Assembly: GCF_014534655.1 (NCBI RefSeq)
Contig: NZ_JACVVD010000018.1
Coordinates: forward strand, 29,618 to 93,617
Direction: 5' to 3'
Origin: Paenibacillus sedimenti
Lineage (GTDB): Bacteria > Bacillota > Bacilli > Paenibacillales > NBRC-103111
Length of the DNA: 64,000 nt
Below, in pieces: positions 53,074 to 61,015 of the stretch. A program made the translations under genes and the position numbers. The notes beneath the pieces were generated by a model. That model did no database searches and was not told where the DNA came from. It saw only the letters and a program-made list of their open reading frames with translations. Position 1 is the stretch's first letter. Each line of letters starts with the position of its first letter.

Positions 53074-53655
53074 ATGTATTTCGGAGAGGAGGAGGAGAGT
53101 ATTCAGGAGGATACACTTGTACAACGTATACTAGCTGGCGATGAGTCCGCGTTTCGAGAGCTTGTTGCAACCTATCGCCAATATTTATTCCAGACCATCT
53201 ACGCTATCGTTCGTCATCCTAAAGATGCCGAAGATTTAACGCAGGATGTATGGACCCGGATTTATTTCTCCCTCCCCCAATACCAGATGAAGGGCCTCAA
53301 AACCTGGATGACACGCATCGCCGTGAATCGAGCGATCGATTTTAAGCGGTCGGCCAGCCGGAAGAGGGAAGAAATGACGGCAGAGATCGAAGATCCTGTT
53401 CAGACCATTGCCACCCATCATCATAATGACTTGGAGCATGAAGTGGTTATGAATGAAACAGCAAGGCTCGTGCGAACCAAATTGGATCAGATTCCTGCTA
53501 ATTATCAAGATGTATTATCGGCCTATTATTTAGATCATCAAACTTATCAAGATATTGCTGATGCTCAAGGAGTCACGGTCAAAACCGTAGAATCCAAACT
53601 ATACCGGGCCAAGCAGTGGCTCCGCAAGAACTGGAAGGAGGAGGATTTCTTATGA
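53074..53655 (+). CDS. ECF-type RNA polymerase sigma factor
   Basis: A 193-residue sigma-70 group 4 protein. Region 2 is seen as AFRELVATYRQYLFQTIYAI and EDLTQDVWTRIY; region 4 as YYLDHQTYQDIADAQGVT and VESKLYRAKQWLRKNW. It resembles the SigV/SigY/SigW-like ECF group. It overlaps the anti-sigma gene by 4 bp, so the regulator and its inhibitor are made together. Its promoter is probably self-recognised, but I cannot define it. Confidence 0.93.
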   Translation: MYFGEEEESIQEDTLVQRILAGDESAFRELVATYRQYLFQTIYAIVRHPKDAEDLTQDVWTRIYFSLPQYQMKGLKTWMTRIAVNRAIDFKRSASRKREEMTAEIEDPVQTIATHHHNDLEHEVVMNETARLVRTKLDQIPANYQDVLSAYYLDHQTYQDIADAQGVTVKTVESKLYRAKQWLRKNWKEEDFL

Positions 53656-54125
53656 GGCATTATGATCAACAAGCCTGGACACAGTACGTGGGAGAAAGCT
53701 TGTCACCTGATGAAATGGCTCAGATGGAGCATCACTTATATCAATGTGATATTTGTCTAGCCGTTTATATGATGTGTTTAGAACAGTCGGCGGCTACGCT
53801 TCCTCTTATTGAAGCCGATGAAAAAAGCTACGTTGATTCCATCGTAAAACGCACGCTTCGAACAAAGCCTGTTTGGTATCGTTCCACGATTTTTCATTAC
53901 GGCATAGCGGCTGCCGCTACACTGATTCTCGTTGCAACCGGCTTTTTTCACGGGCTCTCACAGGAATTGGGTTCCGTGAGTTCATTAAGTTCTAAGGGCT
54001 TTAACCCTTCAGTCCCCTCCTCCATTCAAAAAGAATCTCCGATCTCCGATCAATTGTTAGATAAAACGCTAACTTGGCTTGACACATTGCAAAATGAAAA
54101 AGACAAAGGAGGTATCCGACCTTGA
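53652..54125 (+). CDS. Membrane anti-sigma factor (zinc-finger type)
   Basis: A 157-residue protein. The N-terminal cytoplasmic part has the HHLYQCDICLAVY motif (H-x3-C-x2-C), the ZAS signature of anti-sigma factors. One helix (YGIAAAATLILVATGFFHG) then spans the membrane near residue 90, and about 50 residues lie outside. The start at 53652 overlaps the sigma stop (ATGA), with GAGGAGG upstream. It likely holds the ECF factor inactive until a surface signal comes. Confidence 0.88.
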   Translation: MRHYDQQAWTQYVGESLSPDEMAQMEHHLYQCDICLAVYMMCLEQSAATLPLIEADEKSYVDSIVKRTLRTKPVWYRSTIFHYGIAAAATLILVATGFFHGLSQELGSVSSLSSKGFNPSVPSSIQKESPISDQLLDKTLTWLDTLQNEKDKGGIRP

Positions 54126-55324
54126 AGCATTCGAACAACTTGTACAATAAAAGCAGCCTTATCGCCTTCCTGCTATCTGTGATCCCCGGCCTGGGACATT
54201 TCTACATGAACCGGATGTTCCGTGCTTTCATCTATGGAGGAGGATTTTTCGGATCGCTTTTTTTGATATTTCTATGCGTAGCTGTTGCTAACGGACCTGA
54301 AGAAATTGCAGCACTTCTTGCGTTATTTGCAGCGCTTATGTGGATTGCGAACATGGTTGACATGATCATCTTCCTTCTGCGCTTGCAGCCTTATCCGCCG
54401 CCAGGCACACTGCCATATGGCTCTGAAAATCCATATCCGCCGACTTCCGACATGCCGCCCCCACCTGAGCAGGCATATTGGGAATCCGCTACTTCCTGGG
54501 CTAATCAGCGCGAGAGAACAAGAATCATGCTGCTTTCTTTCATTCCTGGGTTAGGACACTATCAATTGGGATTGATGCAGCGCGGTTTAACAGCGATGAT
54601 CACTTTCTTCGGTATCGCGATCCTTGTTTTCTTTATCACGATTCTCACCCATAATGAAGGCTTTATTGCTTTTCTTCTGGCGATGCCGGTGCTTTTGTTC
54701 TACTCCATGTTTGATGCATTGAAACAACTGGAACGTAAGCAAGCGGGCTTTGAGTTATTCGATCGAAGCATGTTCGAGGACTTCCATTTTTCAGATGACT
54801 ACATCCGCAAAAACCGGACATTAGCCACCATCATCGCGATTATTCCGGGCGCCGCTCATTTGTACCTGAACATGACCAAGCGCGGCATTCAGTTGATGGC
54901 CGTCTTCCTATTTTCCGTATATGTTCTGGACGTTCTAAGGCTTTCACTCTTTTTCTTCTTGATACCGATTTTGTGGTTCTTCAGCTTTTTTGACGCCTTG
55001 CAGAACATTTCAAGATACGAAAACGGAACATTGGTCGATAAGCCGCTTGTCGAGAACTGGACTTCCTATAATCGAAGCATTGGAGCCATTCTGATTGTAC
55101 TTGGCGGATATTATTTGTTCAAAGAGGTTATTGTGCAATTGCTGTACCGATTTTTCCCGCATTCGGATTACATGTATTGGATTAACAACTTTGGTCAGAC
55201 GCTTATTGTTGCTGTGATCTTGATCGGTGCAGGTATTCGATTGCTGATTCATCGTAAAAAACCCATAGACCCCCCTGCTTATCTAGTCGATACTTTCGAA
55301 ATAGACGAAAAAAAGAACCCCTAA
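54122..55324 (+). CDS. Multi-pass membrane protein with three PGxGHxY-type repeats, in ECF operon
   Basis: A 400-residue protein of unknown function. It contains three similar units: VIPGLGHFYMNRMFRAFIYG at about residue 20, FIPGLGHYQLGLMQRGLTAM at about 140 and IIPGAAHLYLNMTKRGIQLM at about 240. Each is followed by two or more hydrophobic helices, reminiscent of TM2/DUF5683-like domains. A Pro-rich segment (YPPPGTLPYGSENPYPP) separates units 1 and 2. The start is TTG at 54122 (AAAGGAGG upstream), overlapping the anti-sigma stop. The operon suggests it is a regulator partner or a target of the ECF factor. Confidence 0.8.
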   Translation: MKHSNNLYNKSSLIAFLLSVIPGLGHFYMNRMFRAFIYGGGFFGSLFLIFLCVAVANGPEEIAALLALFAALMWIANMVDMIIFLLRLQPYPPPGTLPYGSENPYPPTSDMPPPPEQAYWESATSWANQRERTRIMLLSFIPGLGHYQLGLMQRGLTAMITFFGIAILVFFITILTHNEGFIAFLLAMPVLLFYSMFDALKQLERKQAGFELFDRSMFEDFHFSDDYIRKNRTLATIIAIIPGAAHLYLNMTKRGIQLMAVFLFSVYVLDVLRLSLFFFLIPILWFFSFFDALQNISRYENGTLVDKPLVENWTSYNRSIGAILIVLGGYYLFKEVIVQLLYRFFPHSDYMYWINNFGQTLIVAVILIGAGIRLLIHRKKPIDPPAYLVDTFEIDEKKNP

Positions 55325-55336
55325 GGGTTCTTTTTT
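55313..55336 (+). terminator. Terminator of the ECF operon
   Basis: AAGAACCC/GGGTTCTT stem with a short loop and a T-run, directly overlapping the end of the last gene. Confidence 0.92.
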
Positions 55337-55597
55337 GTCGGTGTTATTGGTTTTCTTCTATAACCATGTTACGCGTAAACCTTTGGTAAATCTGCTTATA
55401 AAACACATAACGTGTCTTTAGCACATCGCCTCCAGCCTGATTATAACAGGTATAAAAGTCCTCTATGCAACGGTTGTTTCGCGGAATGCTCCAACGGAAC
55501 CACACCTCTCTGCTCACCGACAAATATAGTATGTCCGGCACGCTGCTTTTTAAACATTTTGTAAAGATATTTATTCAGCAGCCGGATCATCGTTTAA

Positions 55598-55750
55598 TCA
55601 GGATCCCTTGGCTTGTTTTTGCTTCGAGTGATTACGATTTTTGACCTTTTTGGAGCCGGACAAAGCCTCTGGAGCATCGTTATTATCAGTATCAGCCTGA
55701 CCATTTCTTTGTACGCCTCCTCCAGTAGAATAGGCGGTCGGTTTGGACAT
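55598..55750 (-). CDS. sspP: Small acid-soluble spore protein P (CotL-like)
   Basis: A 50-residue protein. Its C-terminal half, EALSGSKKVKNRNHSKQKQ, closely matches the SGSKKVKNRNHTRQKH block of Bacillus SspP. The N-terminal half is polar and rich in Gly, Asn and Asp. The ATG at 55750 has AAGGAGTGTGACCTGTA upstream, an excellent ribosome site. SspP is a minor spore core protein made in the forespore. It follows a 49-codon gene by 15 bp, probably in one transcript. Confidence 0.88.
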   Translation of the reverse strand: MSKPTAYSTGGGVQRNGQADTDNNDAPEALSGSKKVKNRNHSKQKQAKGS

Positions 55751-55765
55751 TACAGGTCACACTCC

Positions 55766-55915
55766 TTAGTTTTCATCGTGATTCATAGCATCTTGCTTAT
55801 GGTGATCGTTAGTCTGCTGCTGCACTTGCTGAGCCTGATGGCTATTAACTACCGTCTTGTCAAAATCTTTAACGACATTTTGCAAGTTTTTATCTCTGCT
55901 CTTTTGCCTAGTCAT
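55766..55915 (-). CDS. Small hydrophilic protein upstream of sspP
   Basis: A 49-residue polar protein, MTRQKSRDKNLQN at the start and rich in Gln, Asn, Asp and His at the end. It has a very good GGAGGGG site 9 bp before the ATG and is 15 bp upstream of sspP. No family is recognised. Its composition and place suggest a spore or stress protein (inference). Confidence 0.65.
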   Translation of the reverse strand: MTRQKSRDKNLQNVVKDFDKTVVNSHQAQQVQQQTNDHHKQDAMNHDEN

Positions 55916-55936
55916 TAGAAATTGCCCCTCCACGGT

Positions 55937-56284
55937 TTAGACGTGCGTGATATGTTGCAGCGCTTGCGCACATTCATGAATATGACGCATATAATCATCC
56001 ACTAATGTTTGGACGATATCCGTTCGCTCATCAATATGCGCCGTTCCTTGCTGCACATCGGTGAGTTCAACTTTAACTTCTCTGGAATTCACATACGTCA
56101 CTTTAAAATCAAACGAATAGCCGGTATGCCCGGATGTAATAATGTGGACTCTCAGCGCCTGCGGGTCTGCCTCATCAGCCCATACACGAGCTTTATCGGT
56201 GATTTCCAGCTGCTTAGGCATCATGGTCTGCCATTCTTCCACCAATCGTGTTTGATCGATCGTTAGCATGTCTGTTTTGCTCAT
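55937..56284 (-). CDS. Conserved hypothetical protein
   Basis: A 115-residue soluble protein that I do not recognise. It begins MSKTDMLTIDQTRLVEEWQT and contains HTGYSFDFKVTYVNSREVKV, which suggests a mixed alpha/beta fold, and ends HECAQALQHITHV. The ATG at 56284 has GGAGGTG upstream; the frame is open to 56401 but that part overlaps a terminator. It is 21 bp upstream of the two small spore-type genes, perhaps in one operon. Confidence 0.7.
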   Translation of the reverse strand: MSKTDMLTIDQTRLVEEWQTMMPKQLEITDKARVWADEADPQALRVHIITSGHTGYSFDFKVTYVNSREVKVELTDVQQGTAHIDERTDIVQTLVDDYMRHIHECAQALQHITHV

Positions 56285-56349
56285 TGGTAACACCTCCACA
56301 TATTTAAAATGCGAAAGCACCACTCCTTTTATCCAAATGGCTGCATAAC

Positions 56350-56390
56350 AAAAAAAGCCACACGATTCGTAAAGAATCGCATGACTTTTT
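56350..56390 (-). terminator. Terminator after tRNA-Ser
   Basis: GTCATGCGATTC pairs with GAATCGTGTGGC (with G-U pairs), and seven T follow on the minus strand, 15 bp after the tRNA. Confidence 0.85.
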
Positions 56391-56404
56391 AGCAAAATCA
56401 TATA

Positions 56405-56489
56405 CGGAGAGGGTGGGATTCGAACCCACGGAGGCTTGCACCTCGGCGGTTTTCAAGACCGCTGCCTTAAACCACTCGACCACCTCTCC
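56405..56489 (-). tRNA. tRNA-Ser (UGA)
   Basis: The 85-nt minus-strand sequence has acceptor GGAGAGG/CCTCTCC, anticodon loop CTTGAAA (TGA), a long variable arm (GAGGTGCAAGCCTC) and T loop TTCGAAT. The discriminator is G, the usual one for serine. serS is the next gene upstream. Confidence 0.96.
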
Positions 56490-56573
56490 ACATGCAGGTG
56501 TCTCCTTGGTAGGAAACAACCTTATGCAGTGACAAAAAGCATTGTATCATACAAACTATGAGTGAATCAAGTT

Positions 56574-57854
56574 CTATTTCTTGCTAATTACTTTTACGTT
56601 ATTCATGTAGGGCACCAGTACTTCTGGAACGATCACAGAACCGTCTGCTTGCTGATAATTTTCAAGAATTGCGGCAACTGTTCTACCGAGTGCCAATCCT
56701 GAACCGTTCAGCGTGTGCACGAACTCCGGCTTTGCCTTCGCATCTCGGCGGAAGCGAATGTTCGCTCTCCGGGCTTGGAAATCTTCGAAGTTACTGCAGG
56801 ACGAAATCTCGCGGTATGCGCCGCTGTTCGGCAGCCATACTTCGAGATCATACGTTTTAGCTGACGAGAAGCCGATATCGCCTGTGCAAAGCGTCAGGAC
56901 ACGGTAAGGCAGCTTGAGCAGCTGTAAAACGCGCTCAGCGTCGTTCGTGAGCTTCTCCAGCTCATCGTAGGAGTCCTCTGGTTTCACGATCTTAACCAGC
57001 TCAACCTTGTTGAACTGATGCTGTCTAATCAAGCCGCGTGTATCGCGACCGGCGGAACCCGCTTCTGAGCGGAAACAAGCGCTGAATGCAACGAAATTCA
57101 CAGGCAGCTGCTCATTCGTTAAAATATCATCACGATGATAGTTCGTGACCGGCACTTCGGCTGTAGGAATCAGGAAATATTCCGAATTCTCGATCTTGAA
57201 AACGTCTTCCTCAAATTTCGGCAGCTGCCCTGTACCTATCAAGCTTTCGCGGTTGACGATATACGGTGGCAGCATCTCTTGATAACCATGCTCATCGCTG
57301 TGAAGGTCCATCATAAAGTTAATCAAAGCACGCTCCAACCTTGCACCGAGTCCTTTGTAGAACACGAAGCGCGAACCGGTTACCTTCGCCGCCGCTTCAA
57401 AATCTAGAATGCCCAGCTCCTGTGCAACTTCCCAGTGCGGCTTCACGTCGAATTCAAATTGCGGAATTTCGCCTACGCGGCGGATCTCCACATTCTCTTC
57501 TTCCGACAAGCCTACAGGAACGCTTGCATGAGGCATATTCGGGATCGATAGCAGCACATGCTGCAATGACTCGTCTAAGACACGAATCTCGTCATCAAGC
57601 TCTTTAATGCGGTCTCCGACGACCTTCATTTCTTGTATCAATTCATCCGCGTTTTCACCGGATCTTTTGCGGAGCGCAACCTCTTGCGAAACGGTATTGC
57701 GGCGATTTTTCAGCTGCTCCGTTTCTTGCAGAAGCTCTCTGCGCTTCACATCCAAATCGGTAAAGCCCTTAAGCTCTTCGATTTGCTTACCGCGGTTTTG
57801 CATCGCAGCCTGTACCGCTGCCAAATCAATTCGTAATAATTTTACATCAAACAA
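56574..57854 (-). CDS. serS: Seryl-tRNA synthetase
   Basis: Class II synthetase of 427 residues. The N-terminal coiled coil (about 27-100, rich in Glu, Lys, Arg) binds the long variable arm of tRNA-Ser. Motif 2 and 3 regions appear as FRSEAGSAGRDTRGLIRQHQF and LNGSGLALGRTVAAILENYQ (shown in part). The start is TTG at 57854 (FDVKLLRID), set by GGAGG 7 bp upstream, though the frame runs on to 57902. The 88-bp gap to pdxT is too short for a T-box and contains only a weak hairpin. Confidence 0.95.
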   Translation of the reverse strand: MFDVKLLRIDLAAVQAAMQNRGKQIEELKGFTDLDVKRRELLQETEQLKNRRNTVSQEVALRKRSGENADELIQEMKVVGDRIKELDDEIRVLDESLQHVLLSIPNMPHASVPVGLSEEENVEIRRVGEIPQFEFDVKPHWEVAQELGILDFEAAAKVTGSRFVFYKGLGARLERALINFMMDLHSDEHGYQEMLPPYIVNRESLIGTGQLPKFEEDVFKIENSEYFLIPTAEVPVTNYHRDDILTNEQLPVNFVAFSACFRSEAGSAGRDTRGLIRQHQFNKVELVKIVKPEDSYDELEKLTNDAERVLQLLKLPYRVLTLCTGDIGFSSAKTYDLEVWLPNSGAYREISSCSNFEDFQARRANIRFRRDAKAKPEFVHTLNGSGLALGRTVAAILENYQQADGSVIVPEVLVPYMNNVKVISKK

Positions 57855-57942
57855 GGAGATTCCTCCGTTAGCGCAAAATGGTTTGAATATGGAAGCAAGC
57901 ACCCTCGCCGGAACCCGGTTACAGGGGTGCTTGTACCATCAA

Positions 57943-58521
57943 TTATGCTTGACTTTGCTTTACCATGTCCAGGAAATAGCTGTGCATCCGGAAATCATCC
58001 GTCAGCTCCGGGTGAAAAGAAGCCGCAAGGAGATGCCCTTGCTGCGCAGCCACAATCTGGCCATCATAGGTGGCCAGGACGTCAACCCCCTGCCCCACTT
58101 CTTCAATCAGCGGCGCACGAATGAACACCGCGCGAACGTTATCGTCGATGCCTTTGATCGGCAAATCCGTCTCAAAGCTTTCGCGCTGACGACCGAACGC
58201 GTTGCGAGCCACCGTAATATCCATCAGCTCCAGATGAGCTTCCGGCTGTCCGGCGATCTCTTTCGCGATGACGATCAGACCCGCGCATGTACCGAAAACC
58301 GGCTTGCCTGCCGCGGAAAAGTCTCTGAGCGCATCAATGAAGCCATAGGTGCGCATCAGCTTGCCGATCGTCGTACTTTCGCCGCCAGGGATGATAATCC
58401 CCTGGATATCATCGAGCTGCTCCGTTTTTTTGATAACAACGCCCTCAGCTCCGGCCTTCTCGATGCCGCGAATATGTTCCGCTACCGCGCCTTGAAGCGC
58501 GAGAACCCCAATCTTCGTCAT
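57943..58521 (-). CDS. pdxT: Pyridoxal 5'-phosphate synthase glutaminase subunit
   Basis: Class I glutaminase that gives ammonia to PdxS. The 192-residue protein has GVLALQGAVAEHI at the N-terminus, IIPGGESTTIGKLM and the nucleophile Cys in FGTCAGLIVIAKE; the His-Glu pair lies in SFHPELTDD. Its start overlaps the pdxS stop (TAATG), as usual for this pair. Confidence 0.97.
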   Translation of the reverse strand: MTKIGVLALQGAVAEHIRGIEKAGAEGVVIKKTEQLDDIQGIIIPGGESTTIGKLMRTYGFIDALRDFSAAGKPVFGTCAGLIVIAKEIAGQPEAHLELMDITVARNAFGRQRESFETDLPIKGIDDNVRAVFIRAPLIEEVGQGVDVLATYDGQIVAAQQGHLLAASFHPELTDDFRMHSYFLDMVKQSQA

Positions 58522-59402
58522 TACCAGCCGCGCTCCTGCATACGTTGGGTAGCATCCAGCTTAGAAATTTCGATTCCCTTCATCGGGGTACCGAGGCCTT
58601 TGGAGATTTCAGCAATTAATTTGAAATCGGTATAGTGAGTAACAGCCTCTACGATCGCTTTCGCGAATTTTTCAGGGCTGTCCGATTTGAAAATACCGGA
58701 ACCTACGAATACACCGTCAGAACCAAGGTGCATCATAAGAGCCGCGTCAGCAGGTGTTGCAACGCCGCCAGCCGCAAAGTTAACGACAGGAAGTTTGCCT
58801 GTTTCATGAACTTGCAGAAGAAGCTCATAAGGAGCTCCAAGCGTTTTGGCTTCAAACATCAGCTCATCCTTGGACATGCCTTGAACTTTGCGAATTTGAC
58901 CTTGAATCATACGCATATGGCGTACGGCTTCAACGATATTCCCTGTTCCCGGCTCGCCTTTGGTACGGAGCATCGAAGCCCCTTCGCCGATACGGCGCAG
59001 TGCTTCGCCGAGGTCGCGGCAGCCGCATACAAATGGGACTGTAAAGTCATTTTTGTTGATGTGATATACTTCATCCGCAGGAGTCAAAACTTCACTCTCA
59101 TCGATATAGTCAACGCCCAGAGATTCCAGGACCTTAGCTTCAACAAAATGCCCGATTCTTGCTTTCGCCATAACGGGAATCGAGACGACTTTCATAACCT
59201 CTTCCACGATCGTAGGATCAGCCATACGGGATACACCGCCAGCCGCACGAATATCGGCAGGTACCCGCTCAAGTGCCATAACTGCAGATGCACCAGCTGC
59301 TTCAGCGATTTTCGCTTGTTCAGCATTCATGACGTCCATGATGACGCCGCCTTTTTGCATTTCGGCCATACCTTTTTTGACGCGTGATGTTCCAGTTTCC
59401 AT
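58521..59402 (-). CDS. pdxS: Pyridoxal 5'-phosphate synthase lyase subunit
   Basis: Forms PLP from ribose-5-phosphate, glyceraldehyde-3-phosphate and ammonia. The 293-residue TIM-barrel protein has KGMAEMQKGGVIMDVMNAEQ (near the N-terminus), the catalytic Lys in VMAKARIGHFVEA and NFAAGGVATPADAALMM. It is followed by pdxT with a 1-bp overlap. A GGAGGAACGAAAG site precedes the ATG. Confidence 0.98.
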   Translation of the reverse strand: METGTSRVKKGMAEMQKGGVIMDVMNAEQAKIAEAAGASAVMALERVPADIRAAGGVSRMADPTIVEEVMKVVSIPVMAKARIGHFVEAKVLESLGVDYIDESEVLTPADEVYHINKNDFTVPFVCGCRDLGEALRRIGEGASMLRTKGEPGTGNIVEAVRHMRMIQGQIRKVQGMSKDELMFEAKTLGAPYELLLQVHETGKLPVVNFAAGGVATPADAALMMHLGSDGVFVGSGIFKSDSPEKFAKAIVEAVTHYTDFKLIAEISKGLGTPMKGIEISKLDATQRMQERGW

Positions 59403-59556
59403 TCTTTCGTTCCTCCTATACCATTTATAGGGACTTTGACGGAGTCGAAGTCTCTCTGCTACAACAATTTCATGCAGTTCCCTACACGATTCTTTAGTAA
59501 ACTTCTAAACAATCATTTTACAGGATGGTGGGACAATATACAACCCATTATCTGGT

Positions 59557-60897
59557 TTAGGAGCCGCCTTTGAACCCTTTAAACATGTCTCCAAAGAAGT
59601 TTTTAATGGAGCGGAACAAAAGACGAATCCAGCTTGCTTTTTCCACATCATCATTAGCGATCAGTTCTACAGTCTTCTCTTGCCCGTTATAACTTACAAT
59701 CACCTTGCCTAGAGGGTCCCCCTTCTTAATTGGAGCAACAAGTTTGCTTTCCTCCAGCGGCTCAGCGGTTAGTTTGAAATCTGTATCTTTGGCGCCTTTT
59801 TTCGTAACAAAAGTCATTCCTGTTTTCGTTACCAGCGGTACCGAAGTTTGAACACCTTTCTTAATGTTTACGGATTTTAAAGAATCTATTTCCGCTTTCG
59901 CATTTAAATAAGGTTTGATTTCGAAATTATTGAAGCCGTAATCAAGCAGCTTCCTTGTTTCATTAAAACGCTCCGGTTCTGTCTTCGTCCCCATCACAAC
60001 CGTGATAATACGCATACCGTTTCTTTCGGCCGTACCCGTGAAGCAGTACCCTGCGTCATCCGTAGATCCTGTTTTCAAACCGTCGAGCCCTTGATAGGCA
60101 TATTTTCTGAAATTAGTGTTCGTTTGGTTGCCTTCAAGCATCCAGTTCCAATTAATCATTGGCGATTTATCTGTTTCTCTTAACTTTAAAGAAGGAATTT
60201 TAGTGAAATCCAGAATCTCTTTATGATCTTTGAGGATATTATAAGCTAGAATAGCGGCATCTCGCGCTGTCATTTTAGTTTCGCCTTCAATCGATTGAGG
60301 CGGGTTCTTGAGATCCGCACGTGAAAGTCCCGTTGCGCTAATGAAATGGGCTTTATCCGACATGCCTAGTTGTTTGGCTTTCTCATTCATCATTTTCGCA
60401 AAATTTTCTTCGGTGCCCCCGATCAGCTCGGCAAACGCCACAGAAGCGTCATTAGCAGAATATATCGACATCGCATTAAACATTTCTTTGTAGGATAGAG
60501 TTTCATTTTCTGCTATCAGTTGGCCGGATCCAATTACATCTGCAGCATTTTTAGATGCTGTCACTTTCGAATCCCACGTAAATTTACCTTCTTTAATGCT
60601 CTCCATTGCCAGATATTCCGTCATCATTTTGGCCATACTGGCTGGAGGCAGCGCCTCATCAGCATTCATTTCGTAGAGCACAGCTCCTGTGCTGGCTTCC
60701 ATAATGATAGCAGATTTGGCGTTAACCTTCAGATCGTTATTTACCGTTGGAGCCGTCGTTGTTGTAGTTGTAGTTGTCGTTGTAGTTCCTTCTGCCTGGA
60801 CATAGGTTGGTTGTATATGTAAAAGAAATGATTGCGCTAATAAACTTACCCCTAACACCAAAGCGATTCTTTTTTTAGTAAAACCTATTAATCTCAC
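59557..60897 (-). CDS. dacA: D-alanyl-D-alanine carboxypeptidase (PBP5 type)
   Basis: Trims the pentapeptide of peptidoglycan. The 446-residue protein has a signal peptide (ALVLGVSLLAQSFLLHI), a run of 11 Thr after cleavage, and the penicillin-binding motifs PPASMAKMM (SxxK), YSAND (SxN) and LKTGSTDDAG (KTG). A PBP5 C-terminal beta domain and an amphipathic anchor (SWIRLLFRSIKNFFGDMFKG) follow. The start is GTG at 60897 behind GGGAGAGTG, rather than the longer open frame. It stands between guaB and pdxS as in Bacillus. Confidence 0.96.
   Translation of the reverse strand: MRLIGFTKKRIALVLGVSLLAQSFLLHIQPTYVQAEGTTTTTTTTTTTAPTVNNDLKVNAKSAIIMEASTGAVLYEMNADEALPPASMAKMMTEYLAMESIKEGKFTWDSKVTASKNAADVIGSGQLIAENETLSYKEMFNAMSIYSANDASVAFAELIGGTEENFAKMMNEKAKQLGMSDKAHFISATGLSRADLKNPPQSIEGETKMTARDAAILAYNILKDHKEILDFTKIPSLKLRETDKSPMINWNWMLEGNQTNTNFRKYAYQGLDGLKTGSTDDAGYCFTGTAERNGMRIITVVMGTKTEPERFNETRKLLDYGFNNFEIKPYLNAKAEIDSLKSVNIKKGVQTSVPLVTKTGMTFVTKKGAKDTDFKLTAEPLEESKLVAPIKKGDPLGKVIVSYNGQEKTVELIANDDVEKASWIRLLFRSIKNFFGDMFKGFKGGS
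60748..60790 (-). repeat. Simple ACN repeat encoding poly-Thr in DacA
   Basis: About 11 consecutive ACA/ACT/ACG codons just after the predicted signal peptide cut. It is a 3-bp-unit tract that can change length by slippage without changing frame. Confidence 0.85.
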
Positions 60898-60954
60898 AAC
60901 TTCACTCTCCCTAGCATTTTTATGACACACTATATTGTAACACACCCTATTAGA

Positions 60955-60990
60955 CAAAAAAAAGAAGACGAAGGTTCAAATCCTCCGTCT
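60955..60990 (-). terminator. Terminator after guaB
   Basis: GACGGAGG/CCTTCGTC stem with G-U pairing, followed by a run of eight T on the minus strand. Confidence 0.85.
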
Positions 60991-61015
60991 GCAATATTTA
61001 CCATTTTGTTGCGAA

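Noticed and set aside
55344..55541. A 65-codon minus-strand frame (starts GTG, ends VIEENQ)
   Set aside because: It looks somewhat protein-like, but has no ribosome site and no family, and another short frame overlaps it. It could be a frameshifted remnant, but I cannot support a gene.
55613..55918. A 101-codon hydrophobic plus-strand open frame
   Set aside because: It lies opposite two minus-strand genes with excellent ribosome sites, one of them recognisable as sspP; its hydrophobic look comes from antisense of polar codons.
57855..57942. T-box leader before serS
   Set aside because: The gap is only 88 bp and has no GGGTGGNACC-like antiterminator word; only a simple hairpin without a T-run is seen.
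57607..58635. A 342-codon plus-strand open frame over serS, pdxT and pdxS
   Set aside because: It crosses three real genes on the other strand and has no coherent protein features.
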